Part shown: positions 1 to 10,219 of the stretch, piece by piece
Layout: every line of letters begins with the position of its first letter
How positions within the stretch are numbered: the stretch's first letter is position 1
Assembly: GCA_951799425.1 (NCBI GenBank)
Contig: OX637393.1
Span: 3,416,501 to 3,480,500 of the forward strand
Direction of reading: 5' to 3'
Source of the DNA: Ilex aquifolium
Lineage: Eukaryota; Streptophyta; Magnoliopsida; Aquifoliales; Aquifoliaceae
Length of the DNA stretch: 64,000 bases
Program-made: the position numbers and the translations under genes
Notes under the pieces: generated by a model
What the model was told of the DNA's origin: nothing
The model's input: only the letters and a program-made list of their open reading frames with translations
The model's database searches: none

Positions 1-769
1 TCACACTGCATCTTTCTATATTTTCTTGTAATATACTCACATCCTTGTCTTTCATTCATCACACTTCATATCAGTTACATATATATAAGATACTTTGATC
101 CTTCAGAGTCTTTCCCCATAACTATGTTAGGTGCACTCATGTATGATCATTTGCAACTAGCATCATCCTGTTCCCACCTTCAACCTCTCTCAATTGAGAT
201 GTCTTAGAATAAATCTCCCACTCAAACAACTCAATATCATCAGGGCATTGATGTTCTAAACTTATCCACAATAAAAATAGATATATTCTCATTCAAATTC
301 AATGAGAATGTGTTATTTGTACAATGAGGTAGTTTAATATGGACTAGTCATAGCTCCATCCTTTTTTTACAACTAGGTAGGTGTGATTAAAACTTAGAGA
401 CAAACTTTAGTATTTTATCTTTGTTGCACATACAAAACTACGTTGTATGTTCCTAGGTTCCACAAGGTTGATCCATCACAATACACCAAAATATTTCACT
501 CTATGTTTCTTAACTTCGCCCAAAAGCATACAAATAACAAATTACCACATTTCCAACACACCAACCCAAGTCATTATAGTGTTATACATTAACACTCCCC
601 TATCCAAAAAAATAAAACTATACAATAACACTTGAAAAGTCATGAACAATTGTAGAGGTTCCACCTTTTCTAATTCATATATTTCACTTGTTCCCTTTTC
701 TTATTCAGATTTATGAAACTTTCTTGAAGCCTAAAACCAAAACAAATGCAAACATCACAAAAATACTTA
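1..769. other. AT-rich stretch without an identified gene
   Basis: I see no coding region, RNA gene or bounded repeat here. The sequence is AT-rich, and short open frames such as the one near 447-635 have no recognisable protein character. It lies downstream of the NFD6-like gene on the minus strand and may include its 3' UTR or old transposon sequence. Confidence 0.5.
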
Positions 770-1519
770 CTAAAAAGTTCTTGAAGCCATCTTCAATCCT
801 ACAATTACGCTCCTAATATCCCGCCACCTCGCTGCGGCAACTTAGCTATCTTATGAACGCCAATTGAAACAAACAAAAACAACCAAATCAAAGTTGTAGT
901 CTGTATGCAACCAAAATATCTAGAAAACTTATTACCTAGTTATCAACAACACAAAAACTCCCAAAAAACATAACAATGTAACCAATTGAAACTTATTACC
1001 CGACATCTTTTTTCCCATTGCAACTAAACCCTTATCAATAATTCTATATTAATAGCAACATACACACCTACACGCACACACACCAACACATTTAATTCAA
1101 GAAATATAGAGCAGATATACCTTCAAGAGTCCAAGCATGGCGCCGAGGAGCGACGGAGAGCATAGAAGTGAGCAATGCAGAGGCAGTTGCAGTGTGATAA
1201 GGAAGCATCGATTCCACACAAACAAAGCTCATCTCAACAGGTAACCTATTGTTAAAATCAACATACCCAAAAGTTGAAAAGTAAAAAGGAAGTTAATAAC
1301 CGATCAAATCTATAAAAGCATCCACAATGAAAGAGCTTCTGAGAGTGAAATTTAGTGTGTGTATGACCTGAAAATGCGAGCAGAGATGGGGTTCTGAGTG
1401 GGGATGCGAAAAGGGGACTGTGTAGCCTTGGGTTTGGCTCCAGCGGTCAGTCTCGCGGTGGCGGCCCGGGCGGAGGTGGTGGCGGAGCGGAGGACGGACC
1501 TGGCGGCGATGGTGGCCAT
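770..1519 (-). CDS. NFD6-like small mitochondrial protein (NUCLEAR FUSION DEFECTIVE 6 family)
   Basis: Exon 1 runs 1519 to 1368 and starts [19 protein letters not shown], an Arg/Ser/Ala-rich, acid-poor leader typical of a mitochondrial presequence. Exon 2 runs 1245 to 1121 after an AG acceptor and gives [20 protein letters not shown] followed by [20 protein letters not shown]. The PVEM and [19 protein letters not shown] blocks are, from memory, the hallmark of the NFD6 family, small plant mitochondrial proteins of about 100 residues linked to karyogamy defects in Arabidopsis. The 3' end is uncertain. Read-through of exon 2 stops at 1092-1094 (tail GISALYFLN). Splicing at the GTATAT donor (1119-1120) to an acceptor before 831 gives a third exon, 831 to 770, ending MASRTF. 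Alternative 3' splicing is plausible. Introns are 122 and 289 bp. The leader and core are secure; the C-terminus and molecular role are not. Confidence 0.72.
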
Positions 1520-1841
1520 GGTTCAAAGGACTGATCGTTCGAGAGAGAGAGGTTTACGCTATTCAACAAAGGAAGGGGCAAAAGGGCTTTGTTGGGGTTT
1601 TGGCATATGTATCTTTTTTTCATTTGAGAGAAATTTCACATAGACTCCAAATATTTTGGTCAAATAACACACGCACCCCTGATATTTTAAAAATGATACG
1701 ACATTCTCAAGCGTTAAAAGTTTGTCAGCGTTAACCATTTTACGAAAAAGGCATTTTAACCCTTATAAAAACGTTAGAATTACGTAAATGAAAATAAACC
1801 CGGTGAACCGATATCCCACGGGTTACGGTGAGGGGTGTTCA

Positions 1842-2045
1842 GGGTAACTTACGTAGATCTCGATTAATCTCTTCCATAATCTGGTCAGAAACAGATCATT
1901 CACGTTGCATTAAGAGAATTAATGAGAGATAAATCTCTCATGATTTGACTCAAAATAAGTTATCAAATTTTGAACTGAAGATATTTAGATTTATAGCTTA
2001 TTTATGTCTTCAACATGCTACCCTTTGGAGTACTAAACCCCACGT
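1842..2045 (+). repeat. Dispersed ~190-bp repeat, copy A
   Basis: This copy begins near AACTTACGTAGATCTCGATT and ends near CTACCCTTTGGAG. It aligns by eye with copies at 3484-3690, 26153-26345 and (inverted) 26940-27105. Shared landmarks in order are CTTACG..ATCTCGA.TAAT, GGTCAGA, a short CA.GTT..GACTA-like box, the TCTCATG..TTTGAC box, GATTTGAA and TTACCCTTTGG. No coding capacity or terminal inverted repeat was seen. Confidence 0.6.
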
Positions 2046-2408
2046 TTCACCTCTGTTTGTCATCCTCATTAATATCTCTCCCATCGTGTCAACTTTGTGC
2101 ATTTCATTTTATTTTTGAGTTGCGTTATTTTAACTCTTATCATGTTTATTTCAATATTCATTTTAATAAAAATTATATAATTCTAAAATAATTCATATAA
2201 TACTATAGAAAAAAATATTTATTTTCTATACTAGTTAATCGTATTATACATGTCTAACTGTATTGGATAAAATTGCCCGGATCCTCCTCCCCGGCTGAAT
2301 TCCCTCAAATCATGGGGTCATTTCGAATTTGTCGAAAAGGGAGAGTAGAAGAAATAATAGAATCTATATGAGTAAATGTAATTTATAAGTGACAAGACAT
2401 ACAAGTCA

Positions 2409-2481
2409 GCGCCTGTAGCTCAGTGGATAGAGCGTCTGTTTCCTAAGCAGAAAGTCGTAGGTTCGATCCCTACCTGGCGCG
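2409..2481 (+). tRNA. tRNA-Arg (anticodon CCT)
   Basis: This is a complete 73-nt nuclear-type cloverleaf without an intron. The acceptor arm pairs 2409-2415 with 2474-2480, with one T-T opposition at the sixth pair. The D-arm contains the A-box-like TAGCTCAGTGGATAGAGCG. The anticodon stem TCTGT/GCAGA closes the loop TTCCTAA, giving anticodon CCT, which reads AGG. The T-arm is GTAGG/CCTAC around TTCGATC, with the B-box GGTTCGATCCC. The discriminator base is G2481. The 3' CCA is not encoded, as is usual for eukaryotic nuclear tRNA genes. A T-run follows about 10 bases downstream and would serve as the Pol III terminator. Confidence 0.95.
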
Positions 2482-3483
2482 CGTAAGCACAATTTTTTTA
2501 ATTATTTTTTGTTTCAGAAAAAATTCATAAAAATCAACATCAAAATTTCCTTTCAAAATGGTCAAATCATTTTCGTTTTAGTATATTTTGACCAGTGTTT
2601 TCAAATGTTTTAAAAAATAAACAACTTGTTAAAATGAATAATAAATAAGTCAAGTTAGTATAAAATGCCTATAATAAAAAATTAATATGATTAACATGTT
2701 TATTTAGTATTGACATAAATCCTTGTAAAAGAAGAAGATTTTATTCTTTTTTTTTTTTACTATAATAGGGTTCTAATAAATATTTATTTTATAAAAAAAA
2801 ATTAAGGATGTAGGTTTGATTGAGAGATAATAGAGTCTTATGAGATTTTGATTCATGGATTACATGACTTAATTATTCAAACACGTCAATGAAACAGGTC
2901 TTATTAGTATTAGAACATTTGACGTAATTAATTAAATAAATTGAGGTAAAATTAACTGATACTCGACACAAATTCAAACTAACCCGATTCAAACACGACT
3001 CGATACAACTTAACGGTCACCCTAGTTTTTTATGCCCAAGCATGATGGGCCTATTCTAGCAGCTAAGGAAGGGGTGACAAAGAGTCATGTTTTGTTTTGT
3101 TGTATTATATTTAAGTTTTATTATCCATTTTATATGGAGTAAGAATTAACACTACGCTGACATATTTAGATAACTATTTCAGATGATTTTACTCTAACTT
3201 GAGTTGTTTGTTCATTATTTTGTGTTCAAATCAACAAACATAATCTTTAAACAAAAAATCTTGTATAAGAACGTTCTCCACTCTTAAATAAACCTATCAT
3301 CCACAGGTCTATCATTAAATTGAAAGATTGCTTTGTTGAAATGTTTGTAAAAAGACTTATCAAAAAAAAGTTTGTAAATAATAAAATGGGTTGTTGGTAT
3401 GTATAGGCAGCTAAACAAGTAAACATACATCTATCTTTACAAAATATCTTGTCGCTATTTTTTTTTATTCAACAATCAGGAGT
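2482..3483. other. AT-rich intergenic stretch
   Basis: Apart from the T-run just after the tRNA (a Pol III terminator), I see no gene or bounded repeat here. All frames are short and broken. Confidence 0.5.
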
Positions 3484-3690
3484 TTTCGGACTATCTTACA
3501 TGTATTTCGATTAATTCTTTCTCTAGTTCGGTCAGAAACAGACTATCCACACCGGGACTAGATTATTCATGATGATTTATCCGTTATGGCCTGACCCCAA
3601 AAGATTGTCAAAATTCAAAATTAAGATATTTGAATATACAGCTAATTCGTATTACTACTTGAAGTACCCCCTTAAAGTTTATTCTGCCTC
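3484..3690 (+). repeat. Dispersed ~190-bp repeat, copy B
   Basis: It aligns with copy A: TTACATGTATTTCGATTAAT, then GGTCAGAAACAGACTATCCA, ACCGGGACTAGATTATTCAT, GGCCTGACCCCAAAAGATTG and TACCCCCTTAAAG. It carries the CCGGGACTA and GGCCTGACCCCAAAAGATTG boxes also present in copy C at 26153, so it is closer to C than to A. No flanking duplication was identified. Confidence 0.6.
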
Positions 3691-4505
3691 TATCTAACAC
3701 CAAGCTTTGAGTACCTCAGTGGTCATGCCTCAGTGGTGTGAATTCTAATTTAAGGGTTTGAGTATTGGTACCACCACCAAACCATTCATTAAAAGAGGTA
3801 TTCTAAAATACCTTCATTTTTCGGATTCAACCCCCCTTTAATTTCTTATCAGAGGATTTTCCTATTCTCTTTGAATAGTCAGATCTATACAAATCTGTAT
3901 AAATTAATATATCTTCCAATTCTTTGTGAGTTTGAAGGTACTGTATTCTAAAACACCTCCCTTTTTCCTCACATGAAAGCCTAGACCTCTCTTAAATATA
4001 TCAAAAACTTAGCAATTTGAATAATTAATGGTGCAATGAAAATTTTGATAGCTCATTAATGGTGCAATCATCAAATGGCTCTATTGAATGAAATTTTTTG
4101 ACCAAGATACTATTTAGCATCCCTAGGGATAAAATTTTGGCTCCGCCACTAAATACAATGCAACAATAGTATTTTTTAGAGCGGTACCAAAAGCATGGTT
4201 GGATCGGATAAGACTATAACACAAATACATCAAAGTTACAAGTTAATGGGGAGTGATTCCACAAATTTAGGATCGATCCTAACCTTTCTTGAATCATAAC
4301 TTAGTTTTAATTGTGTCATAACTTTTTAAGTAATAATCTATGTACTATATATTATAAAAATCAATCTAAGGGAGAGAGGGTTTATGATGTTTTTCCTCCC
4401 TAATTTTGTTTTTCTAATTTTGAATTATTGGACAGAAATATATTGGTCTCTTATAATTGAATTCAAACATGTAGCTGATATATTAATTTGTAGCTTTTTA
4501 TTAAG
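3691..4505. other. AT-rich intergenic stretch with SINE-like boxes
   Basis: There is no gene. Around 3705-3775 the motifs CTCAGTGGTCATGCCTCAGT and GGGTTTGAGTATTGG loosely recall Pol III A and B boxes, but no tail or target duplication defines an element. Confidence 0.35.
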
Positions 4506-5521
4506 GGTAAATTACATTCACACTCCCTGAAATTTGATTTCAAAACCCTAGAAATATGGGTGACAGTCTTACAGAGTCCAATAGGAGAGAGAGAGAAATG
4601 GGTTGACGAATGGGAGGTGTATTTATATAGAGCAATGGTTCCCATTTATTTGGGATGCAAATTTGGGATACAAATTTGGGTTATATAGTATTTCCCATTT
4701 ATATATGGTGCGGCGCAAGGTTTAGTGGAGGGTGTGGATAATTGATTAGCTAAGACGGTATATGACTGAATCCAGATTTGCCCCCAAAATTCATCATTAA
4801 CAGTTAACCACCTCCACACCGCGGAAACCACCACTATACTTCTTTGAAAATCACGACCACCTCTTCCTGCTCCTCTCTCTCTCTTACATACATAGAGTAC
4901 CACCACTGCCCAGTAACGGAGTAACCCATCACAGGTCCACTACCTCCATCTTCATTTTCACCTCCACAACTACACAACACATACACAACCACCACATTCT
5001 GCAATCCCACCACATTCTTCTCCAACAACCCCATTTCCACCTCCTCAACCACACCACACACACAACCAAATAACCACTATTAAAATCAAACCCCCAAAAC
5101 CCCCAAAATCATATAGGCATATTTTTTAAGCTTCAGATCCTTTTTGATTTCTCAGATCTTCACATTAGATATGTGCATCAAATCCTTTTGATTTCTCAGA
5201 TTTAGATGTGGGTGGCTATTGGAGGGTGCTGCAGTCTTTGAGTTGGCTCTTTGCCTTGGGGGTGAGAGATAGAGAGAGAAAGAGAGTCAGAGAGAAGGCG
5301 TTAATGGCACTAGGTGTAGAGAAGATGACGAAGGTATTAGGGATAGAGCTTGGGCTTGGGCTTTGGGTTTGAGTTTGTGTTAAATAGAGGGGGTAGAATA
5401 GTCTTTTTTATTAACACTGTTAATTCTATCTAACTATTGGGGTCTCAATGTAATTTTTGAAACACGAGGGAGTGTTTGTGTAAAAAAAATCAAATATCAT
5501 GGGGTGTGAGTGTAATTTACC
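4506..5521. mobile_element. Putative TIR element (~1 kb) with GGTAAATTACA ends
   Basis: The left end GGTAAATTACATTCACACTC and the reverse complement of the right end GGTAAATTACACTCACACCC match over about 30 bases (both continue into TGA-ATTTGAT). This suggests a non-autonomous inverted-repeat element of about 1,015 bp. The interior has GA-rich and CCACCA-rich stretches but no intact protein. A related end occurs at 33380-33475. I found no clean target-site duplication, so superfamily and exact borders are open. Confidence 0.5.
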
Positions 5522-6050
5522 ACATGTGAATTTATCATCAGCTCTATTAACTAATTCACATTGAATTTTTTTTAAAATATCAAGGGGAGACATTAATAAA
5601 TAATTTTTTAGTAATGTTAGAATGGGATGAATACGGTACGGTAGTACTTGGTGTATACCTTTGATTTTCTATTAGTGTAAATCCTATTTTGCTCTCTAAA
5701 GATATAAAAAAATTTAATTTGCTCCATAAAAGAAATAAAAATATTGTAATGTGGTCAACCGTCTTATTTTTATTTAATTTTTCGTCTATTTTGTGATTTT
5801 TAATTGGTTAATTTGACACAAAATAAATGGACAAAAATTCATTCCAAAAAAAAAGGGGGTAAAATTGAATTTTTTCCTTTATATTAATTTATTTTTGATT
5901 CTTGATTTTAAAAATAATAAAATAATAAAATTTTATACATTATTGATGGAAAAAAAAGTACTAATTTTTTTTTTCCCGTGTGTAGTTAGACCGGTTTATA
6001 ACCGTTTATGTAAAACTGGTCAAAAAGCTGTCGGCGCCCCAACTGAAATC
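5522..6050. other. AT-rich upstream region of the DnaJ gene
   Basis: No gene was seen. It is strongly AT-rich up to about 5980 and then turns into the promoter and 5' leader of the DnaJ gene. Confidence 0.4.
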
Positions 6051-6051
6051 T

Positions 6052-6061
6052 GGAAACTTCC
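6052..6061 (+). promoter_or_regulatory. Possible heat-shock element upstream of the DnaJ gene
   Basis: GGAAACTTCC fits the two-unit core nGAAnnTTCn and sits about 250 bp upstream of the DnaJ start codon, ahead of a CT-rich leader (6097-6128). Heat-shock elements are expected in front of many Hsp40 genes. Only two clean units are present, so this is suggestive. Confidence 0.35.
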
Positions 6062-6301
6062 ACACTCTTCTAATCTTTCACCCCTTCCAGATACATCCTC
6101 TCTCTCTCTGTCTCTCTCTCTCTCTCTCATATATATATTTCAAGCAACCCAATAAGGACCCCAGAAAACACAATCCTTACTATTTCTCAGATCAAGCGCT
6201 CCACCCATATTATATTCGATAAAGATTTAGCAGAAGAAGCAGAAAACAACAATAAAGAGCACTAAGAAGAAGAGGAGTTGTTGCAGAAGAGAGAAGATCA
6301 G

Positions 6302-6868
6302 ATGGGTGTGGATTATTATAAGATATTACAAGTTGACAAGAATGCCAAAGATGAAGAATTGAAGAAAGCTTATAGAAAGCTTGCCATGAAGTGGCACCCT
6401 GATAAGAATCCTAATAACAAGAAAGAAGCTGAGGCCAAATTCAAACAGATCTCTGAAGCCTATGAGGTATCCATCTCTATTTTCTTTTGTGTGTGTGTGT
6501 AATTGTGTGTGAATGAATATTTGCAGTATTTGAAGGGTACTGAGCATTGCGGAACATTCTCTGATTATGTGATAGATATGATCTTGTAACGATTTTTAGG
6601 AACACATCACAATCCCTTCTTTGATTCGTTATCTGTGTGTGTGTGTGTGTGTGAATATTTGCAATATCTGAAGGGTACTGAGCATTAATTGCGGAAAATT
6701 CTATGATTATGTGATAGATTTGATCTATTTTTAGGAACTTACTGTGTTGAATTTCTTAGTTCCATCTGGGTCTCCTAGATTGTAACTTTTTTCCATGCTC
6801 ACTCAGAGTAATCTAATCTGGATTTAATAAATTTCTCTGAACATATCACAATCTCATCTTTGATTCGT

Positions 6869-6917
<49 letters not shown>

Positions 6918-9244
6918 AGGACTTGCAGAACAGCCAAAGTTTGTGTATGTATGAGTGTGTTTATGAGGTTTTAGGATTATGTGTGTAATGGTAGCTGATG
7001 TTGATGTTTTTTTTTTTTTTAAATTTCATTTATTAGGTTCTAAGTGATCCACAAAAGAGAGCAATCTATGATCAGTATGGTGAAGAAGGGTTAAAAGGGC
7101 AAGTGCCACCACCAGATGCTGGAGGACCTGGTGGGACAACATTTTTCTCAACAGGAGATGGACCAAATGTGTTTACATTCAGTCCTAGAAACGCCAATGA
7201 CATTTTTGCTGAATTTTTCGGGTCTTCGAGCCCATTTGGAGGAATGCCTTTTGGAGGAATGGGAGGGGGTAGTGGCATGAGGGGAAATTCAAGGTTTTCT
7301 GGTGGAATGTTTGGGGATGATATGTTCAGTTCATTTGGGGATGGCAGACCAATGAGTTCAGGTCCCCGGAAGGCGCCTCCGATTGAGAATACATTGCCTT
7401 GTAGCCTAGAAGAACTATACAAGGGTACTACTAAGAAGATGAAGATTTCAAGAGAAATAGTTGATGCAAGTGGGTAAGTGGTTATACTCCTTCATGTATA
7501 TTTTGCTTACTTTCATTTCAGATTGTTTTGGGATTTTTCTGCTATAGTTTTCTTTATATATAATTATGGTAATTGTTGAATTTTATGCTAATGATTCAAT
7601 TATTGGGAATTTTTCCTTGATCAATATCTATTTGTTGTTTTTTACTGGTTTTGATTGTATGGTTTTGTTTGCTGAAAGTGCTCATGTTAAGACAGTTTCT
7701 TTATTAGCCTCTTTGGTGGTTCATTATTGCTATTGAGAGCATTAGAAGCAGAATATGCTGCCTTAGACTAGAAATTTGTACTCGAAAAAACTTGTGCTTG
7801 TTTGTAGTTTGGTACTTCTGTTTGCTTGTTTATGGCGCTATCTGTCTATAATTTCTCTCTCATCTTCACATTGTTCTCAAACATAGTCTTTTGTGTTGAT
7901 AAGATCACAACCCAGTTCTGTAATTGGAGAATGAAGAACAAGATTTTCAGATTTTCAGTAATCTTTGTGGGAAGTGCACTTTAGATACTTTGTTGGGATA
8001 ATGCATCATATTTCTTATCAATCGAACTGTCGAGAGCAATTGTACTGTTTATGCAAAAGCAGGGATCTATCTTATACTCGATCTAGTGCGGGCATAAAGC
8101 TGGGCTAATAGCATATCTTTGGGAAAAGATTATTGGCATCAAACAGGTACAAAACAAAGGATTTTATGCTTGCTAATCTGTAAAGGAGTTGAATGTATGG
8201 ACCCTACGTTTTTGGGACTACTCGGCTCAAATTAGTGTATTAGGTATAGCTATGGAAGTCTCTTGAGTTTAGCTTGAGTTAGTGCTGACATAGATCTCAG
8301 TGATGGTTTTAGAAGTAGCACCATTTTTAGTTCATTATGCTTGCTCTTTAGATAAGTGAAGATCATGGACTGGCAATTAACCTTTAGAATTTTACCAGTT
8401 CATTGTCTTGGTTGCTGGGGCATTTGTTGAGCCACTATTCTGAAAATGCTTTGTTCAATCCTCTATAAACTTCAAAGTATGGTTCTGGAATATTATTATC
8501 TCGGCCAGCCAACTACCGTTATCTTTTTTTTTTTCCCTTTCTTATAATGTTGTTAAATTTATAGCTATCTATGTCTAATTGTCTATTGTAAATCAGGTGT
8601 TACTTAGATGAGAAACTTGCACAAGGCATGAGTTGTTATAGTGATCTTACCCAGGGTGGGGGTTTTGTTGCTCTTTTCGTCGTACTTTATTGCTAAATGC
8701 TTTTATTCCGCGATATATTTGTTTCTTCTCAAGACAATAGAAATAGTTCACCTCTTTCTTATCTTTGCTTTCATTTCTAAAACAATAATTTTTCTTGTTA
8801 AACAGGAAGACCTTGCCAGTAGAGGAGATTCTAACCATAGACATCAAGCCTGGTTGGAAAAAGGGAACAAAAATCACATTCCCTGAGAAAGGGAACGAAC
8901 AACCAAATGTTATTCCTGCAGATCTTGTATTCATAATCGACGAAAAACCTCATAGCGTGTTCACGAGAGATGGCAATGATCTGGTTGTCACTAAGAAAAT
9001 ATCGCTCGCTGAAGCGTTAACAGGATACACAGTCCATCTCACAACACTAGATGGAAGGAACCTGACCATACCTATCAACGGTGTGATTCATCCAAATTAT
9101 GAAGAGGTTGTTCCGAGAGAAGGAATGCCAATACCAAAGGAGCCATTGAAGAGGGGCAACCTTCGAATCAAGTTCAATATCAAATTCCCGACTCGGTTAA
9201 CGGCTGAGCAGAAGTCTGGAATCAAGAAACAACTTGCTCTATGA
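6302..9244 (+). CDS. Type II DnaJ/Hsp40 co-chaperone (DNAJB1/B4-like)
   Basis: Exons are 6302-6466, 7037-7473 and 8806-9244, giving 346 residues with all junctions GT-AG. Residues 1-66 form a J-domain ([20 protein letters not shown] start) with the HPD motif at 32-34, which stimulates Hsp70 ATPase. A Gly/Phe/Met-rich linker follows (about 75-165: [19 protein letters not shown]). The C-terminal substrate-binding domain runs about 175-340 ([20 protein letters not shown], later [20 protein letters not shown]). There is no CxxCxGxG zinc finger, so it is type II (DNAJB), probably cytosolic or nuclear. The start is the first ATG that opens the J-domain; an upstream in-frame ATG at 6278 would add eight residues. 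Length fits plant homologues of about 335-350 residues. Intron 1 carries TG/CT microsatellites and a local duplication. Confidence 0.97.
6507..6725 (+). repeat. Imperfect tandem duplication in DnaJ intron 1
   Basis: The segment GAATATTTGCAGTATTTGAA..GGGTACTGAGCATT..GATTATGTGATAGAT occurs at about 6513 and again at about 6652, a period near 140 bp. Each copy is preceded by a TG microsatellite. It is probably a local duplication driven by the repeat tract. Confidence 0.7.
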
Positions 9245-10219
9245 GTTGGCTAATAGATTGGCTTGTGAGTTGTGTAACATTTTTTTCAGTTTTTTTTTAC
9301 CCCCCTCTCTCTTTCTCTCTCCCCAAATAGCTATGATTTGTATTCCTTTTATGTGTCAAAAACAATGTGTAATGTAATTGAAAATGAATAAAATGAAGTG
9401 AATCTTAGCTTAGCCAAGAAAACTAATCATGGTTGGGTTGAATCAATATGTAACTGTTACGTGGGTGAATTATAATCTCGAACTTTGTTGACAAAATTAT
9501 AATGTTTGCGATAAGAGGATCATCTCGGACGAGACTGGATACGTGATATACTACGACCATTTAATTATGTTATTATCTTAAAGTTATTTTTTGCATAAAC
9601 ATGTCATTAAACACCTTTAAATATATAAATGTAGACTGATCGACTGTGACTTTATACATCATCAATTATTGCAGTAGCAGGAAACAATACAGTAACAAGT
9701 GTTTAGATCCAGCTTCACTTTCTACCAAATGATCCAAATTTCAAAGTGCTCTTTGAGAAGTGAAACTGTCAAACTAACAAACACAAGCATTCATTTACAT
9801 TCAGACTACACTAAGAATGACTTCTTCAATGTAGCTTTCCACTTGTAGAATCCATGATTTTCTAAACCTTGTGTTACTCTTTTCCATAGGAAAAACATAT
9901 TCTCAAAAAACCGAAGATTCAGAGAAAACTTCATAAGACTGTTCCGATAATAATAAACTGTTACATATATTTCATCCTCTCACGATTCTGTTAACTCCAG
10001 TCAGAGCTTGTAATTGCAAAAAGTAGGTTTGGAGAGATGATCTCAATACATTATTCCAGTTGCAAATTAGCAATTGTCTGTACTGTGAATCACAAGAAAT
10101 ATAATTGAAAAAATAATTACACGATTATTGAGAAATATTTAATCTGCCATTTGCCTTTGGAGGGAAAATATTGAAATCTACATGAAAGATTCCTCCCATG
10201 TTGATGCCTTCTCTTTGTC
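9245..10219. other. 3' region between the convergent DnaJ and TPT genes
   Basis: It holds the 3' UTR of the DnaJ gene and, from the other side, that of the translocator gene. The two genes are convergent. A canonical AATAAA occurs at 9387-9392. No further gene was seen. Confidence 0.6.
9387..9392 (+). terminator. Candidate poly(A) signal of the DnaJ gene
   Basis: AATAAA lies 143 bp after the DnaJ stop codon, in an AT-rich context suitable for plant 3' end formation. Plant signals are loose, so this is a candidate only. Confidence 0.45.

Noticed and set aside
7072-7422. 116-residue Pro-rich minus frame
   Set aside because: Antisense shadow of exon 2 of the DnaJ gene, whose Gly/Phe-rich coding gives Pro-rich antisense.
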